Of a stretch of 39,512 bases of DNA, positions 25,293-33,502 are shown in pieces. Source of the stretch: Deltaproteobacteria bacterium (lineage in GTDB: Bacteria > Desulfobacterota > Syntrophia > Syntrophales > Smithellaceae); the NCBI GenBank assembly GCA_025355175.1, contig JANYAF010000246.1, positions 1-39,512 of the forward strand, in the 5' to 3' direction. Position numbers and translations under genes: made by a program. The stretch's first letter is position 1, and each line of letters starts with the position of its first letter. The notes under the pieces are model-generated. The model had not been told where the DNA came from, made no database searches, and saw only the letters and a list, made by a program, of their open reading frames with translations.

Positions 25293-26049
25293 AGTTGTGG
25301 TCATAACCGGAGGAGCAGGTCTGCTGGGCCGCGCCTTTGTGCGTACTGTCGCCGGACACGGCGGGATCGCCGTTATTGCCGATCTCAACGCGGCAGCAGG
25401 GAATCAGTTTCTGCAAGAGTTGAAAAGCGAGAATCCTGAAATAAACGCTGACTGCTACGCGGTAGATATAACATCGAAAACTTCCCTGGAATCACTGATC
25501 ACCTGTCTGCATGAGAAATACGGCCGCATTAATGCTGTAGTCAACAATGCTTATCCGCGGACTAAGAACTACGGTCGTAAGTTTGAGGATGTATCCTACG
25601 ACGACTTCACTCAAAATGTGTCGATGCATCTGGGCGGTTATTTTCTGACATCCCAGCAATTTTCGCTGTATTTCAAAAAGCATGGATGCGGCGTGATCAT
25701 CAATATGGCCTCCGTATATGGTGTCGTTGCGCCGCGTTTTTCCGTTTATGAAGGCACTGCCATGACGATGCCGGTTGAATATGCCGCTATTAAATCAGCC
25801 ATTATTCATCTGACGAAGTATATGGCGCAATATTTCAAGGGGACGAATATCCGGGTAAATTGCATAAGTCCCGGCGGGATTTTAGACGGGCAACCTCAGC
25901 AGTTTCTTTCCCGCTATGGAAGCATGGCCGCATCCAAAGGCATGCTCGATCCCGAAGATTTGCAGGGCACCCTCTTGTTTCTTTTGAGTGATTGGTCCAA
26001 GTTTATCAACGGACAAAATATAGTTGTTGATGATGGCTGGACATTGTGA
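25279..26049 (+). CDS. ptmA: Classical short-chain dehydrogenase/reductase (PtmA-like)
   Basis: The 256-residue SDR has TGGAGLLGRAF at the nucleotide-binding turn, NNAYPR at the NNAG position, and the active-site Tyr168-x3-Lys172 (YAAIK), with catalytic serine in NMASVYG. A larger open frame extends back to 25120, but those codons only mirror the acyltransferase in another frame, and the SDR fold begins at ATG 25279. The gene matches PtmA of the Campylobacter legionaminic locus in family and neighbourhood, where it is linked to precursor formation. It could instead reduce another sugar. It ends 13 bases before the flippase start. Confidence 0.82.
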   Translation: MLKNKVVVITGGAGLLGRAFVRTVAGHGGIAVIADLNAAAGNQFLQELKSENPEINADCYAVDITSKTSLESLITCLHEKYGRINAVVNNAYPRTKNYGRKFEDVSYDDFTQNVSMHLGGYFLTSQQFSLYFKKHGCGVIINMASVYGVVAPRFSVYEGTAMTMPVEYAAIKSAIIHLTKYMAQYFKGTNIRVNCISPGGILDGQPQQFLSRYGSMAASKGMLDPEDLQGTLLFLLSDWSKFINGQNIVVDDGWTL

Positions 26050-26062
26050 GGTGACAAGGCCG

Positions 26063-27606
26063 ATGCCTAATACAGAAACATCACTGAAGAAGCGCTACTT
26101 GTTTAAACTGATGACTAATTTTGTCGGCCTTGGCATTGGTCTTGTTACGCAGGCCATTGTGCCGCGGGTGCTGGGGCCTTCATCTTATGGAAATTTCTCA
26201 TTTCTGACAAACTTCTTCCTGCAACTTAACGGTTTTCTTAACCTGGATTCAGCGACAGCTTTTTATACGAAACTATCCCAACGGCAACAGGATAAAGGAT
26301 TGATAAGCTTTTATTTTTATCTGACACTGTTGTCCGGCTTGGTAATGGGGATATTGACTATAGCTATTTATCTTCTGGGGTTTGATCATCTTGTCTGGCC
26401 CCAGCAGAAAACTCTATTTGTTGTTCTGGCGGCTATATGGGCGTTCCTGCAGGTTTATAGTGTTACGTTAGTCCAGGTGGCAGACGCTTATGGACTGACA
26501 ACTAAATCAGAAGTAGTAACCATGGTTCAGAAAATCATCGGATTAGTAATTATAGTTTTTCTGTTCTTTGGCAATATGCTGAGCTTGCTTAGTTATTTCG
26601 TTTTTCAACTTTTTATGTTTCTAATAATTATTAATTCCCTTTATGTATTGATCCGGAAATATAAAGGGGATATTTTCAGCCACTGGCGTTTGAACGGGGG
26701 ACAGTTAAGGTCATATATAAAAGAATTTACCTCCTTCTGTTTGCCTTTAATAATTTTTTCTTTTTTTGCTATTCTAGCGCAGATGCTGGATCGTTGGTTA
26801 CTGCAAAAATTCTCCGGTAGTGTGCAGCAAGGATTCTATGCATTGGCTTATCAGACGGGTACTGTCTGCTCCCTTTTTCTTTCTGCAATGATCCCACTAA
26901 TCATGAGAGAGTATGCCATCTTATTTGCAAAAGTTGATTTGGAAAGGATGCGTCAGCTCTTTACAAAGTATAACAAGATGCTCTGCGCAATTGCTGCATT
27001 TTTTGGATGTTTTCTAGCAGCGGAGGCAAAGAATGTCATGCTGATTTTCGGGGGGCAGGCTTACACCGGGGCTATTATACCCATTACGATCATGTGCTTT
27101 TTCCCGATTCAGCAAAGCTATGGTCAGATGAATGCGGCTTTTTTTTTGCCACTGCGCGAACCAAAACCTATAGCCGCATAGGACTTGGTTTGTTTATTAT
27201 TGGGTTGCCTTTGTCTTTTTTCATTATCGGACCAAGGACTTATGGCGCTTTGGGAGCCGGTGCGACCGGCTTGGCCGTCAAAACGCTATTGATGACTTTT
27301 CTCAGCGTCAATATTCAGCTATGGTTTAATACTAAATTCCTCCGTTTATCTTTCTGGGAATTTATCTGGCATCAGGCCGTCGTTATCATTCTTTTTATCT
27401 CAGTGTCTTCTGGATGCTCCTATATGGTCTCATCATTTTTAGGCAAGGCTCATTTTCTTTGGCAATTCTTTATATCAGGCGTCTTTTATTCGGTTATCAT
27501 TCTGAGTCTGGTTTGGATTTTCCCTTGGATAGCTGCTCTGCGAAAAGATGAAATTACGGAGCTTCTAACTCAAGCAAGAAATAAGTGGCAACATAAATTC
27601 TTTTGA
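26063..27606 (+). pseudogene. Wzx-type O-antigen/polysaccharide flippase, split by a -1 frame change at a T9 tract
   Basis: Two overlapping frames together encode one flippase-like membrane protein of about 514 residues, the normal size for Wzx/MOP-family exporters. The first (26063 to stop 27179-27181) has LTNFVGLG-type N-terminal helices and PRVLGPSSYGNFSF. The second (used from about 27148 to 27606) supplies the last helices (LGLFIIGLPL and onward). The break lies at nine T residues at 27139-27147. Adding one T, or a ribosomal -1 slip, gives NAAFFFATARTKTYSRIG and restores the frame. The start is ATG 26063, preceded by GAGGTG. The protein would move lipid-linked repeat units across the inner membrane. 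Whether the gene is dead, phase-variable, expressed by slippage or misread in sequencing cannot be decided here. Confidence 0.82.
27139..27147 (+). repeat. T9 homopolymer at the flippase frame break
   Basis: Nine consecutive T residues sit at the exact place where the flippase reading frame changes. The run reads as T-TTT-TTT-type slippery sequence in the upstream frame. Ten T residues would make one continuous reading frame; the present nine stop translation 34 bases later. Confidence 0.9.
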
Positions 27607-27782
27607 GATTTGAGATAATCTGGAGTTATCCGCCAGTTGGCGAAGGTTGATTCTAAGGATCTGTCTTTCGGCATGTAGTCACAATGGCAACGGCCCTTGC
27701 CCGATCAGTAATGCCACATTATCACCTGTAAGGGATTCATGTTTCGGTAGCCATCAAAGTACAGAACAAAAGAGACTCTATT
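27607..27782 (+). other. 176-bp intergenic stretch after the flippase
   Basis: No gene is seen. CGCCAGTTGGCG at 27631-27642 is a compact inverted repeat but lacks a T run and is not a convincing terminator. No clear promoter could be picked out. Confidence 0.4.
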
Positions 27783-28928
27783 ATGAAGAAAATTATTTTT
27801 GTATCATTCATTCGCTTGACCCCTAAGGTGTTACACGACTGGTATATTGATTATATGATTGCCCAAGGTGTAATAGTCGAGTACTGGGATATTGTCGCTC
27901 TGGTGCGGGAAGAATATAATGAGGTTGGAGAACTGGATACAGATTATCTTAGTGTTTTCCGGACATTTAGCGCCGTTGAGGAAAAGTTGCAGCTTTGCGA
28001 AAACAGAGATGCTTTTTATGTGATGTTGATTAATTATGCCGGACGTTTTGCCAGAATATTTCGACTGCTATCAAAGTATAATTGTCGAATGATATTTATT
28101 GCATCGGGAACTATGCCGGTTAAATCTGTTTCTATCTGGGGAAAAGTGTTTCGCCGGTTATCTAATCCTTTGGGCTTAGTGGACATACTATTGGACAAGG
28201 CAAAAGCAATTGCCTATAGAAGATTAAAGCTTGTTAAGCCATTCCATATTATTTTTGCTGCGGGGCAGGTAGAAATGACCAATAACCAGTATGCAGAGAA
28301 GGTGATACCGATCAATTATATTGATTATAATGATTACATCAATGCTAAGGCTAAAGGAGATAGAGTTGTAAAAAGACATTATGCGGTGTTTCTTGATATT
28401 AATCTCCCTTTCCAGTCTGATCTGAAAATCTGCAATATGCCGGCAGTCAATTCCGGCAGCTATTACCGATCACTTAATCGGTTTTTTGATTTACTGGAAT
28501 TGGAATATGACGTCAAGACTGTCATTTCCGCACATCCAAAATCTGATTATAGTATGGAAACATTTCAAGGGCGGGAGATTTATCGCGGCCGCACGGCTGA
28601 GATAGTAAAAGATGCTGAATTTGTTATTTCTCACACAAGCTTATCGTTTGGTTATGCCGTGCTTAATTTCAAGCCATTAATTTTTATATATACGGATGAA
28701 ATGAAGTTTTTATATAGCAGTAATTTGATCCGACAACTGAATGATTTTGCAAGTTTTCTCGATGCAGCACTCTACAACGTAGATGAAATAACACACGGCC
28801 GGCAAATTATTATGAAGGATGTTAACCTTGAAAACTATGAAAAATATAAATATAGTTTCCTGACCACCCCAGTGGCTGAATGTTCGACAACGCAGGAAAT
28901 AATATGGCGTGAGATGAGTAAATTATAA
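27783..28928 (+). CDS. GT-B-like glycosyltransferase, candidate nonulosonic acid (legionaminyl) transferase
   Basis: I do not recognise this 381-residue protein as a named family with certainty. Its C-terminal half contains SAHPKSDY (about 257-264), a short acidic turn, then EIVKDAEFVISHTSLSFGYAVLNFKPLIFIYTD, split here into strand, Ser/Thr-rich and helix parts. An HP motif followed by a Ser/Thr motif ahead of a hydrophobic strand is the pattern of bacterial sialyltransferase-like GT-B enzymes (for example GT38 and GT52). It is the first gene after the CMP-nonulosonic acid block and flippase, which fits transfer of that sugar to the repeat unit. No membrane helix or signal peptide is apparent. 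It is AT-rich like its downstream neighbours and follows a 176-base gap. Confidence 0.55.
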   Translation: MKKIIFVSFIRLTPKVLHDWYIDYMIAQGVIVEYWDIVALVREEYNEVGELDTDYLSVFRTFSAVEEKLQLCENRDAFYVMLINYAGRFARIFRLLSKYNCRMIFIASGTMPVKSVSIWGKVFRRLSNPLGLVDILLDKAKAIAYRRLKLVKPFHIIFAAGQVEMTNNQYAEKVIPINYIDYNDYINAKAKGDRVVKRHYAVFLDINLPFQSDLKICNMPAVNSGSYYRSLNRFFDLLELEYDVKTVISAHPKSDYSMETFQGREIYRGRTAEIVKDAEFVISHTSLSFGYAVLNFKPLIFIYTDEMKFLYSSNLIRQLNDFASFLDAALYNVDEITHGRQIIMKDVNLENYEKYKYSFLTTPVAECSTTQEIIWREMSKL

Positions 28929-28962
28929 TTTCCCCCAAAATGGAGAGGAGGAGTAATCAAGT

Positions 28963-29811
28963 ATGATCAGAAGATTAAAAAATTATCTACTGGATATGCG
29001 TGATCGTCAGCGAATATGCATTTCTTTATGCAAAGGAACACCAATGATGCAAGCGAGAACCATCAATTTGAAGCAACCGGCGACTTGGGAGTTTTCGGCA
29101 TTCAGTCAAAATGGGGAAGATGGGATTCTTGATGTTTTACGCCAACAACTTGCTAGTGAAAACCGTTATTTTATTGAGATTGGTTCGGCAGACGGAATTG
29201 ACAATAATTCTGCTTGGCTTGTAGTGGCTGAGAAATATAATGGCATTATGATTGATGGGGATCCTCGACTCGTTGAACGAATGAAAAGGATGATAGCTGG
29301 TTATAGCATTGGTGTAGAGTGCTACAATATTTTTGTTACAGTTGATAGCGTGCGTGATTTGAAATCAATGGCGCTTCATCTTGATCCCGACGTCTTTTGT
29401 CTTGATACTGATGGGAACGATTATTATATTGCGAAAGCTATATTGGACACCGGGTTTCGCCCTAAAATATTTGTCGTTGAATACAACTCTGTCTTTGGCC
29501 CGACGCGAAGTATGACCATTCAGTATAAGGAAGATTTTGTGCATACAACCGCGCATCCTACCCATCTTTACTATGGTGTGTCAATATCGGGATGGCGAAA
29601 ATTCTTTAGGGGAAACGGCTATCATTTTGTCACAGTAGACCGGAATGGCGTTAATGGATTCTTTGTGGATCCGGCCTGCTTCGATAAGGATTTTCTGTCA
29701 GGGATCGAACCGCTGGAATTCGCTGAAAATCAATATCAGTATAAAAAATTCAGGAAGTCGAGTGAAAAGCAATTTCAGCTTATTGCTGATCAAAGCTTTG
29801 TTCCTATTTGA
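28963..29811 (+). CDS. FkbM-like methyltransferase-fold protein
   Basis: The 282-residue protein has an FSQNGEDGILD start to its core, followed by IEIGSADGIDNNSAW, where the glycine-rich turn of a Rossmann fold would bind SAM. GIMIDGDPRLVERM and CLDTDGNDYYI follow. Proteins of this kind occur often in polysaccharide clusters and are usually grouped with FkbM-type SAM-dependent methyltransferases, though few have been tested. The start at 28963 has a very strong purine-rich site (GAGAGGAGGAG, 28943-28953). It is followed by the cupin gene 40 bases later. The acceptor is unknown, and a non-methyltransferase function cannot be excluded. Confidence 0.6.
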   Translation: MIRRLKNYLLDMRDRQRICISLCKGTPMMQARTINLKQPATWEFSAFSQNGEDGILDVLRQQLASENRYFIEIGSADGIDNNSAWLVVAEKYNGIMIDGDPRLVERMKRMIAGYSIGVECYNIFVTVDSVRDLKSMALHLDPDVFCLDTDGNDYYIAKAILDTGFRPKIFVVEYNSVFGPTRSMTIQYKEDFVHTTAHPTHLYYGVSISGWRKFFRGNGYHFVTVDRNGVNGFFVDPACFDKDFLSGIEPLEFAENQYQYKKFRKSSEKQFQLIADQSFVPI

Positions 29812-29851
29812 ACACTGCAACTACCTCAATATGGGGTAATGGAGAGGTTGA

Positions 29852-30295
29852 ATGTACTCTATGATAGAAAATATTAGTCATAATGATAAACTGCTTGCCA
29901 TGATCGTTCGGTCGCAATTCCAAAAGGACGGCATTGAATTTTTTACTCCTGATGATTTTTCGCAACAGTTAGCTTACATGAAACGTCGAGAAGGATATGT
30001 CATACCGCCTCATGTCCACAATTTAGTGCCACGAAACATTCATCTTACTCAGGAAGTACTTTTTATCAGAAAGGGTAAAATCCGGATTGATTTTTATAGT
30101 GAACAACAGAAATATTTGGAAAGTCGCATCCTGAAGTCTGGTGATGTCATTTTGCTGGCACATGGGGGCCATGGATTTGAGATGCTGGAGGAAAGTGAGA
30201 TAATCGAAGTTAAGCAAGGACCTTATGCAGGGGATCAGGATAAGACCCGCTTTGATGGTGCGAACAGCAGGGATGAAATAAAAATCAAGGAGTAG
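29852..30295 (+). CDS. Small cupin-fold protein
   Basis: The 147-residue protein has a cupin core. PPHVHN gives the paired histidines of cupin motif 1, followed by TQEVLFIRKGKIRIDFY with a metal-ligand glutamate, then LKSGDVILLAHGGHGFEML with the histidine of motif 2. A single bound metal is likely. Cupins in such loci may be sugar isomerases, epimerases or regulatory binders, and I cannot choose. GGAGAGG at 29841-29847 precedes the ATG at 29852 closely; ATG 29861 is an alternative start. It is two bases from the aminotransferase gene, so the two probably work together. Confidence 0.72.
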   Translation: MYSMIENISHNDKLLAMIVRSQFQKDGIEFFTPDDFSQQLAYMKRREGYVIPPHVHNLVPRNIHLTQEVLFIRKGKIRIDFYSEQQKYLESRILKSGDVILLAHGGHGFEMLEESEIIEVKQGPYAGDQDKTRFDGANSRDEIKIKE

Positions 30296-30297
30296 AT

Positions 30298-31422
30298 ATG
30301 TCAGCATTTATAATGGTCAATGAACCGTTATTGGACGGCAACGAGAAGAAGTATCTTGCTGAATGCATTGATACCGGCTGGATATCGTCTGAAGGACCAT
30401 TTGTTGGGAGATTCGAAGAGAAATTCGCTTCCCGAATCGGGCGCAAATTCGCAGTAACTGTGTGCAATGGTTCCGCTGCATTGGATATGGCGGTATGTGC
30501 ATTGGGGATAGGTCACGGGGACGAGGTTATTATGCCGACATTTACAATAATTTCATGTGCCGCGGCTATTGTCCGAGCGGGAGCTAAACCTGTTCTTGTT
30601 GACTCTGATCCCTGCACTTGGAATATGAATATAAATCAGATCGAGGATAAAATTACCCCTCAAACCAAAGCCATCATGGTTGTGCACATTTATGGATTAC
30701 CGGTAGACATGGAGCCAGTTCTGGCACTAGCAGAAAAATATGGCATAATGGTTATTGAAGATTCGGCAGAGGCGCATGGACTGGCTTATAAAGGGCAACC
30801 TTGCGGGAGTTTCGGTAACATCAGTACCTTTAGTTTTTATGCCAATAAGCATATTACTACAGGTGAAGGGGGGATGGTTGTTACGGATGATGAAAAGCTG
30901 GCGGAACGATGCCGCAGCCTGAAAAATCTATGCTTTCAGCCCCAAAAACGTTTTGTGCATGAAGAACTCGGCTGGAATTTTCGTATGACTAATTTGCAGG
31001 CGGCCATTGGACTGGCGCAGATGGAAAATTTAGAAGACCATATCACCCGTAAACACCAGATCGGGCGCCGCTATTCCGAACTATTAAAAGACATCCCGGG
31101 GTTACAATTACCATTAGCGAAAACTGGTTATGCAGAAAATATCTATTGGGTGTATGGCTTGGTGTTGAGGGATGATCTGCCGTTGGATGCCGCTGATTTC
31201 ATGGCCCGCCTATCCGAAAAAAGAATTGGAACAAGGCCTTTTTTCTGGCCTATGCATGAACAGCCGGTTTTTAAAAAGATGGGTTTTTTTCGAGGCGAGA
31301 GTTATCCTGTCGCGGAACGTATCGCACGGAGAGGCTGTTATCTTCCCAGTGGAATGGCGTTGACGAATGAGCAGATAGAGGTAGTGGTATCATGTATTAA
31401 AGGGATTGTCGAGGTGATGTGA
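30298..31422 (+). CDS. DegT/DnrJ/EryC1/StrS sugar aminotransferase, perosamine-synthase-like
   Basis: This 374-residue PLP enzyme resembles GDP-perosamine synthase (RfbE/Per) closely along its length. Matching features are EPLLDGNEKKYL and CIDTGWISSEGP at the N-terminus, EDSAEAHG for cofactor contacts, Lys184 in YANKHITTGEGG for the Schiff base, and FRMTNLQAAIGLAQME in the dimer interface. It should place an amino group at C4 of a 4-keto-6-deoxy nucleotide sugar. No GDP-mannose dehydratase gene is in this window, so its 4-keto substrate would come from elsewhere or from one of the dehydratases here. It differs from legC, which has an insertion. It overlaps the next gene by one base (TGATG). 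Confidence 0.87.
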   Translation: MSAFIMVNEPLLDGNEKKYLAECIDTGWISSEGPFVGRFEEKFASRIGRKFAVTVCNGSAALDMAVCALGIGHGDEVIMPTFTIISCAAAIVRAGAKPVLVDSDPCTWNMNINQIEDKITPQTKAIMVVHIYGLPVDMEPVLALAEKYGIMVIEDSAEAHGLAYKGQPCGSFGNISTFSFYANKHITTGEGGMVVTDDEKLAERCRSLKNLCFQPQKRFVHEELGWNFRMTNLQAAIGLAQMENLEDHITRKHQIGRRYSELLKDIPGLQLPLAKTGYAENIYWVYGLVLRDDLPLDAADFMARLSEKRIGTRPFFWPMHEQPVFKKMGFFRGESYPVAERIARRGCYLPSGMALTNEQIEVVVSCIKGIVEVM

Positions 31423-32204
31423 TGAGCGTTTTTGGAACATATTCACAATATTACGATTTGCTCTATCGGGATAAGGATTATGATGGTGAAGTGCAATTTG
31501 TCACGGAGCTGATCCAGAAACATTTTCTCAATGCACATAACCTTTTGGAACTGGGATGTGGCACCGGCATTCATACGGAGAAACTTGCCGGAAAAGGTTA
31601 CAGCGTGCACGGCGTTGATCTAAGTCCGGAGATGTTAAAATGCGCTGAAAAGCGACGAAAAAATCTCCCGAAGACTGTGGCCGCAAAGCTCTCTTTTGCT
31701 TGTGAAGATATTTGTCAATTTCGTCATAGCGGTAACGACATTGACACTTTTGACGTCGTGCTATCGTTATTTCATGTTATTAGTTATCAAATAACCAATG
31801 ACAATCTATTGGCGGTGTTCAAAACAGCCAAAGCACATTTAAAACATAATGGTTTGTTCATTTTCGACTGTTGGTATGGACCTGCTACCTTGACAGATCC
31901 TCCTTCCATCAGGATCAAAAGGGTGGAAGATGAGAGAGTCAGTATTGTAAGGATAGCTGAACCTGTAATACATCCTAACAAAAACTATGTAGATGTCCAT
32001 TACACAGTTTTTGTCAGAGATAAACGCAGTGGCAAAGTTGCAGAAATGAAAGAAACACACAGGATGCGGTATTTGTTTAAGCCGGAAATCGATTATTTGT
32101 TATCATTATCTGGATTAACTTTGATAGATGATATGGAGTGGCTAAGCGGCAAGGAATTGGACTTCAATACTTGGAGTGGCTGCTTTTTGGCAAAAAACAT
32201 ATAA
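31422..32204 (+). CDS. Class I SAM-dependent methyltransferase
   Basis: The 260-residue protein has motif I LLELGCGTGIHTEKLA, the acidic VDLSPEML strand end, and DVVLSLFHVISY as motif II, followed by FIFDCWYGP. The family includes N- and O-methyltransferases of amino sugars (for example N,N-dimethyltransferases of dTDP-amino sugars), and the preceding aminotransferase makes amino-sugar methylation a reasonable guess. A GTG at 31419 is in frame. The ATG at 31422 has GAGGTG five bases ahead and gives the TGATG junction, so it is preferred. A 76-base gap without visible signals follows. Confidence 0.85.
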   Translation: MSVFGTYSQYYDLLYRDKDYDGEVQFVTELIQKHFLNAHNLLELGCGTGIHTEKLAGKGYSVHGVDLSPEMLKCAEKRRKNLPKTVAAKLSFACEDICQFRHSGNDIDTFDVVLSLFHVISYQITNDNLLAVFKTAKAHLKHNGLFIFDCWYGPATLTDPPSIRIKRVEDERVSIVRIAEPVIHPNKNYVDVHYTVFVRDKRSGKVAEMKETHRMRYLFKPEIDYLLSLSGLTLIDDMEWLSGKELDFNTWSGCFLAKNI

Positions 32205-32280
32205 TTTGCTTCCTTATTTTGTCATTAATTATGGTATTCATTAAAATGGGTAATGAATTTCTTCGGAGCATATTTTTAAA

Positions 32281-33471
32281 ATGAAAGTTGCAGTGATCTT
32301 TGATCATGACATGTATAATGGTGGTGGTTACCAGGCTATTATGTCAGTAATCATTATGTTGCAAGAAAAGGCTTGTGGACAGCATGATTTTATCTTTTTT
32401 ACTATCTATCCTGAAAATCATAGAGTGCTCGGCGAACTGGGGATAAAAGTTCATCTCCTTAAACGAAACGCGATTGATGCATTTTGCGTATATTTGAGAC
32501 ATGACAGACTATTATATAGTATCTGGAAAAAAATATTTGGTCAAATTAACACTCGATTTGAAAAGATGATGTGCCGGCACAAGGTAGATCTAATATATTT
32601 CCCCTCACCATCCGAGCTTGCGCTGCATACAAATTGCCACAATTATATATATACCCTCTGGGATCAGTGCCACAGAGATCATCCCGAGTTTCCTGAAATC
32701 CACAACGAATTTAATGAAAGGGAATATATTTATAATGACGTATTGAGAAGATCAGTAGCCGTAATCACAGAATCAGAATTAAGCAGAGAAAATGCCATGC
32801 GCAGGTATGGTCTTGATGCGGAAAGGGTTATTGCAATTCCTCTCTTACTGTCGAAACAAGCGAGCTCTTTATCTGACAATACCATAGATATTATTAAAAA
32901 ATATGAGATAGGCCGGGATTTCATTTTTTACCCTGCCCAGTTCTGGTCTCATAAGAATCATATCTACATACTCAAAGGTATTAAGTTTTTAAAGGATCAA
33001 TATGATGTTGTCGTATATGCGCTTTTTGCGGGATCAGATAAAGGCAATCAAAACCATGTAAGGGAGATAGCCATTGAGTTGGGCATTGATGATCAAGTCC
33101 GATTCCTGGGGTTTGTAGACGCAAGCGAAATTCCTGCATTATATCGCAATGCCCTTGCTTTGGTTATGCCTACCTACTTTGGCAACAGCAATCTTCCTCC
33201 ATTGGAAGCATTTGCGATGGATTGTCCTGTGTTGTATTCTGACATGCTGGGGATGCGTGAACAAACAGGTGATGCCGTATTGTACTTAGACCTCAAAGAT
33301 CCGCAGACTCTTTCCGAACTCATATACAGGTTGATTAATGAAAATGGGTTGCGTGAAGAACTGATCAGTAAAGGGAAACAGAAGTTGAAAGATTTTTCTG
33401 AAGACATTCTCTGGGATCATCTCAAAAAGATATTTGATGATTACGAAATTAAGATGAACTGTTGGAAATAA
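32281..33471 (+). CDS. GT4-family glycosyltransferase
   Basis: This is a 396-residue GT-B glycosyltransferase. The C-terminal donor domain shows YPAQFWSHKNHIYILKG (the usual GR..pKN position), RFLGFVDASEIPALYRNA, and NSNLPPLEAFAMDCPV, the GT4 Ex7E-like nucleotide-sugar site in its G(F/N)xLPPLEA variant. The N-terminal acceptor domain has YNGGGYQAIMSV. It probably adds one sugar of the repeat unit at the cytoplasmic face of the membrane; donor and linkage cannot be read. The ribosome binding site before the ATG is poor (CGGAG, distant), in contrast to its neighbours. Confidence 0.86.
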   Translation: MKVAVIFDHDMYNGGGYQAIMSVIIMLQEKACGQHDFIFFTIYPENHRVLGELGIKVHLLKRNAIDAFCVYLRHDRLLYSIWKKIFGQINTRFEKMMCRHKVDLIYFPSPSELALHTNCHNYIYTLWDQCHRDHPEFPEIHNEFNEREYIYNDVLRRSVAVITESELSRENAMRRYGLDAERVIAIPLLLSKQASSLSDNTIDIIKKYEIGRDFIFYPAQFWSHKNHIYILKGIKFLKDQYDVVVYALFAGSDKGNQNHVREIAIELGIDDQVRFLGFVDASEIPALYRNALALVMPTYFGNSNLPPLEAFAMDCPVLYSDMLGMREQTGDAVLYLDLKDPQTLSELIYRLINENGLREELISKGKQKLKDFSEDILWDHLKKIFDDYEIKMNCWK

Positions 33472-33490
33472 ATTCTGCTTGCAGATGATT

Positions 33491-33496
33491 GAGGGG
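33491..33496 (+). promoter_or_regulatory. Ribosome binding site supporting a TTG start
   Basis: GAGGGG is six bases before TTG at 33503. The earlier TTG 33479 and ATG 33485 lack such a site and would add a tail that does not belong to the SDR fold, so the reductase is taken to start at 33503. Confidence 0.5.
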
Positions 33497-33502
33497 TATA
33501 TT

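Noticed and set aside
27007..27606. Separate small membrane protein of 199 residues
   Set aside because: Its first 45 codons are out of frame with the conserved flippase sequence, and the rest is the flippase C-terminus; treated as the second part of one split gene.
27631..27642. Terminator at CGCCAGTTGGCG after the flippase
   Set aside because: Short stem, no T run; described only as an inverted repeat within the gap.
33479..33502. Upstream start for the RmlD-like reductase
   Set aside because: TTG 33479 and ATG 33485 have no ribosome binding site, whereas TTG 33503 has GAGGGG at the correct distance.
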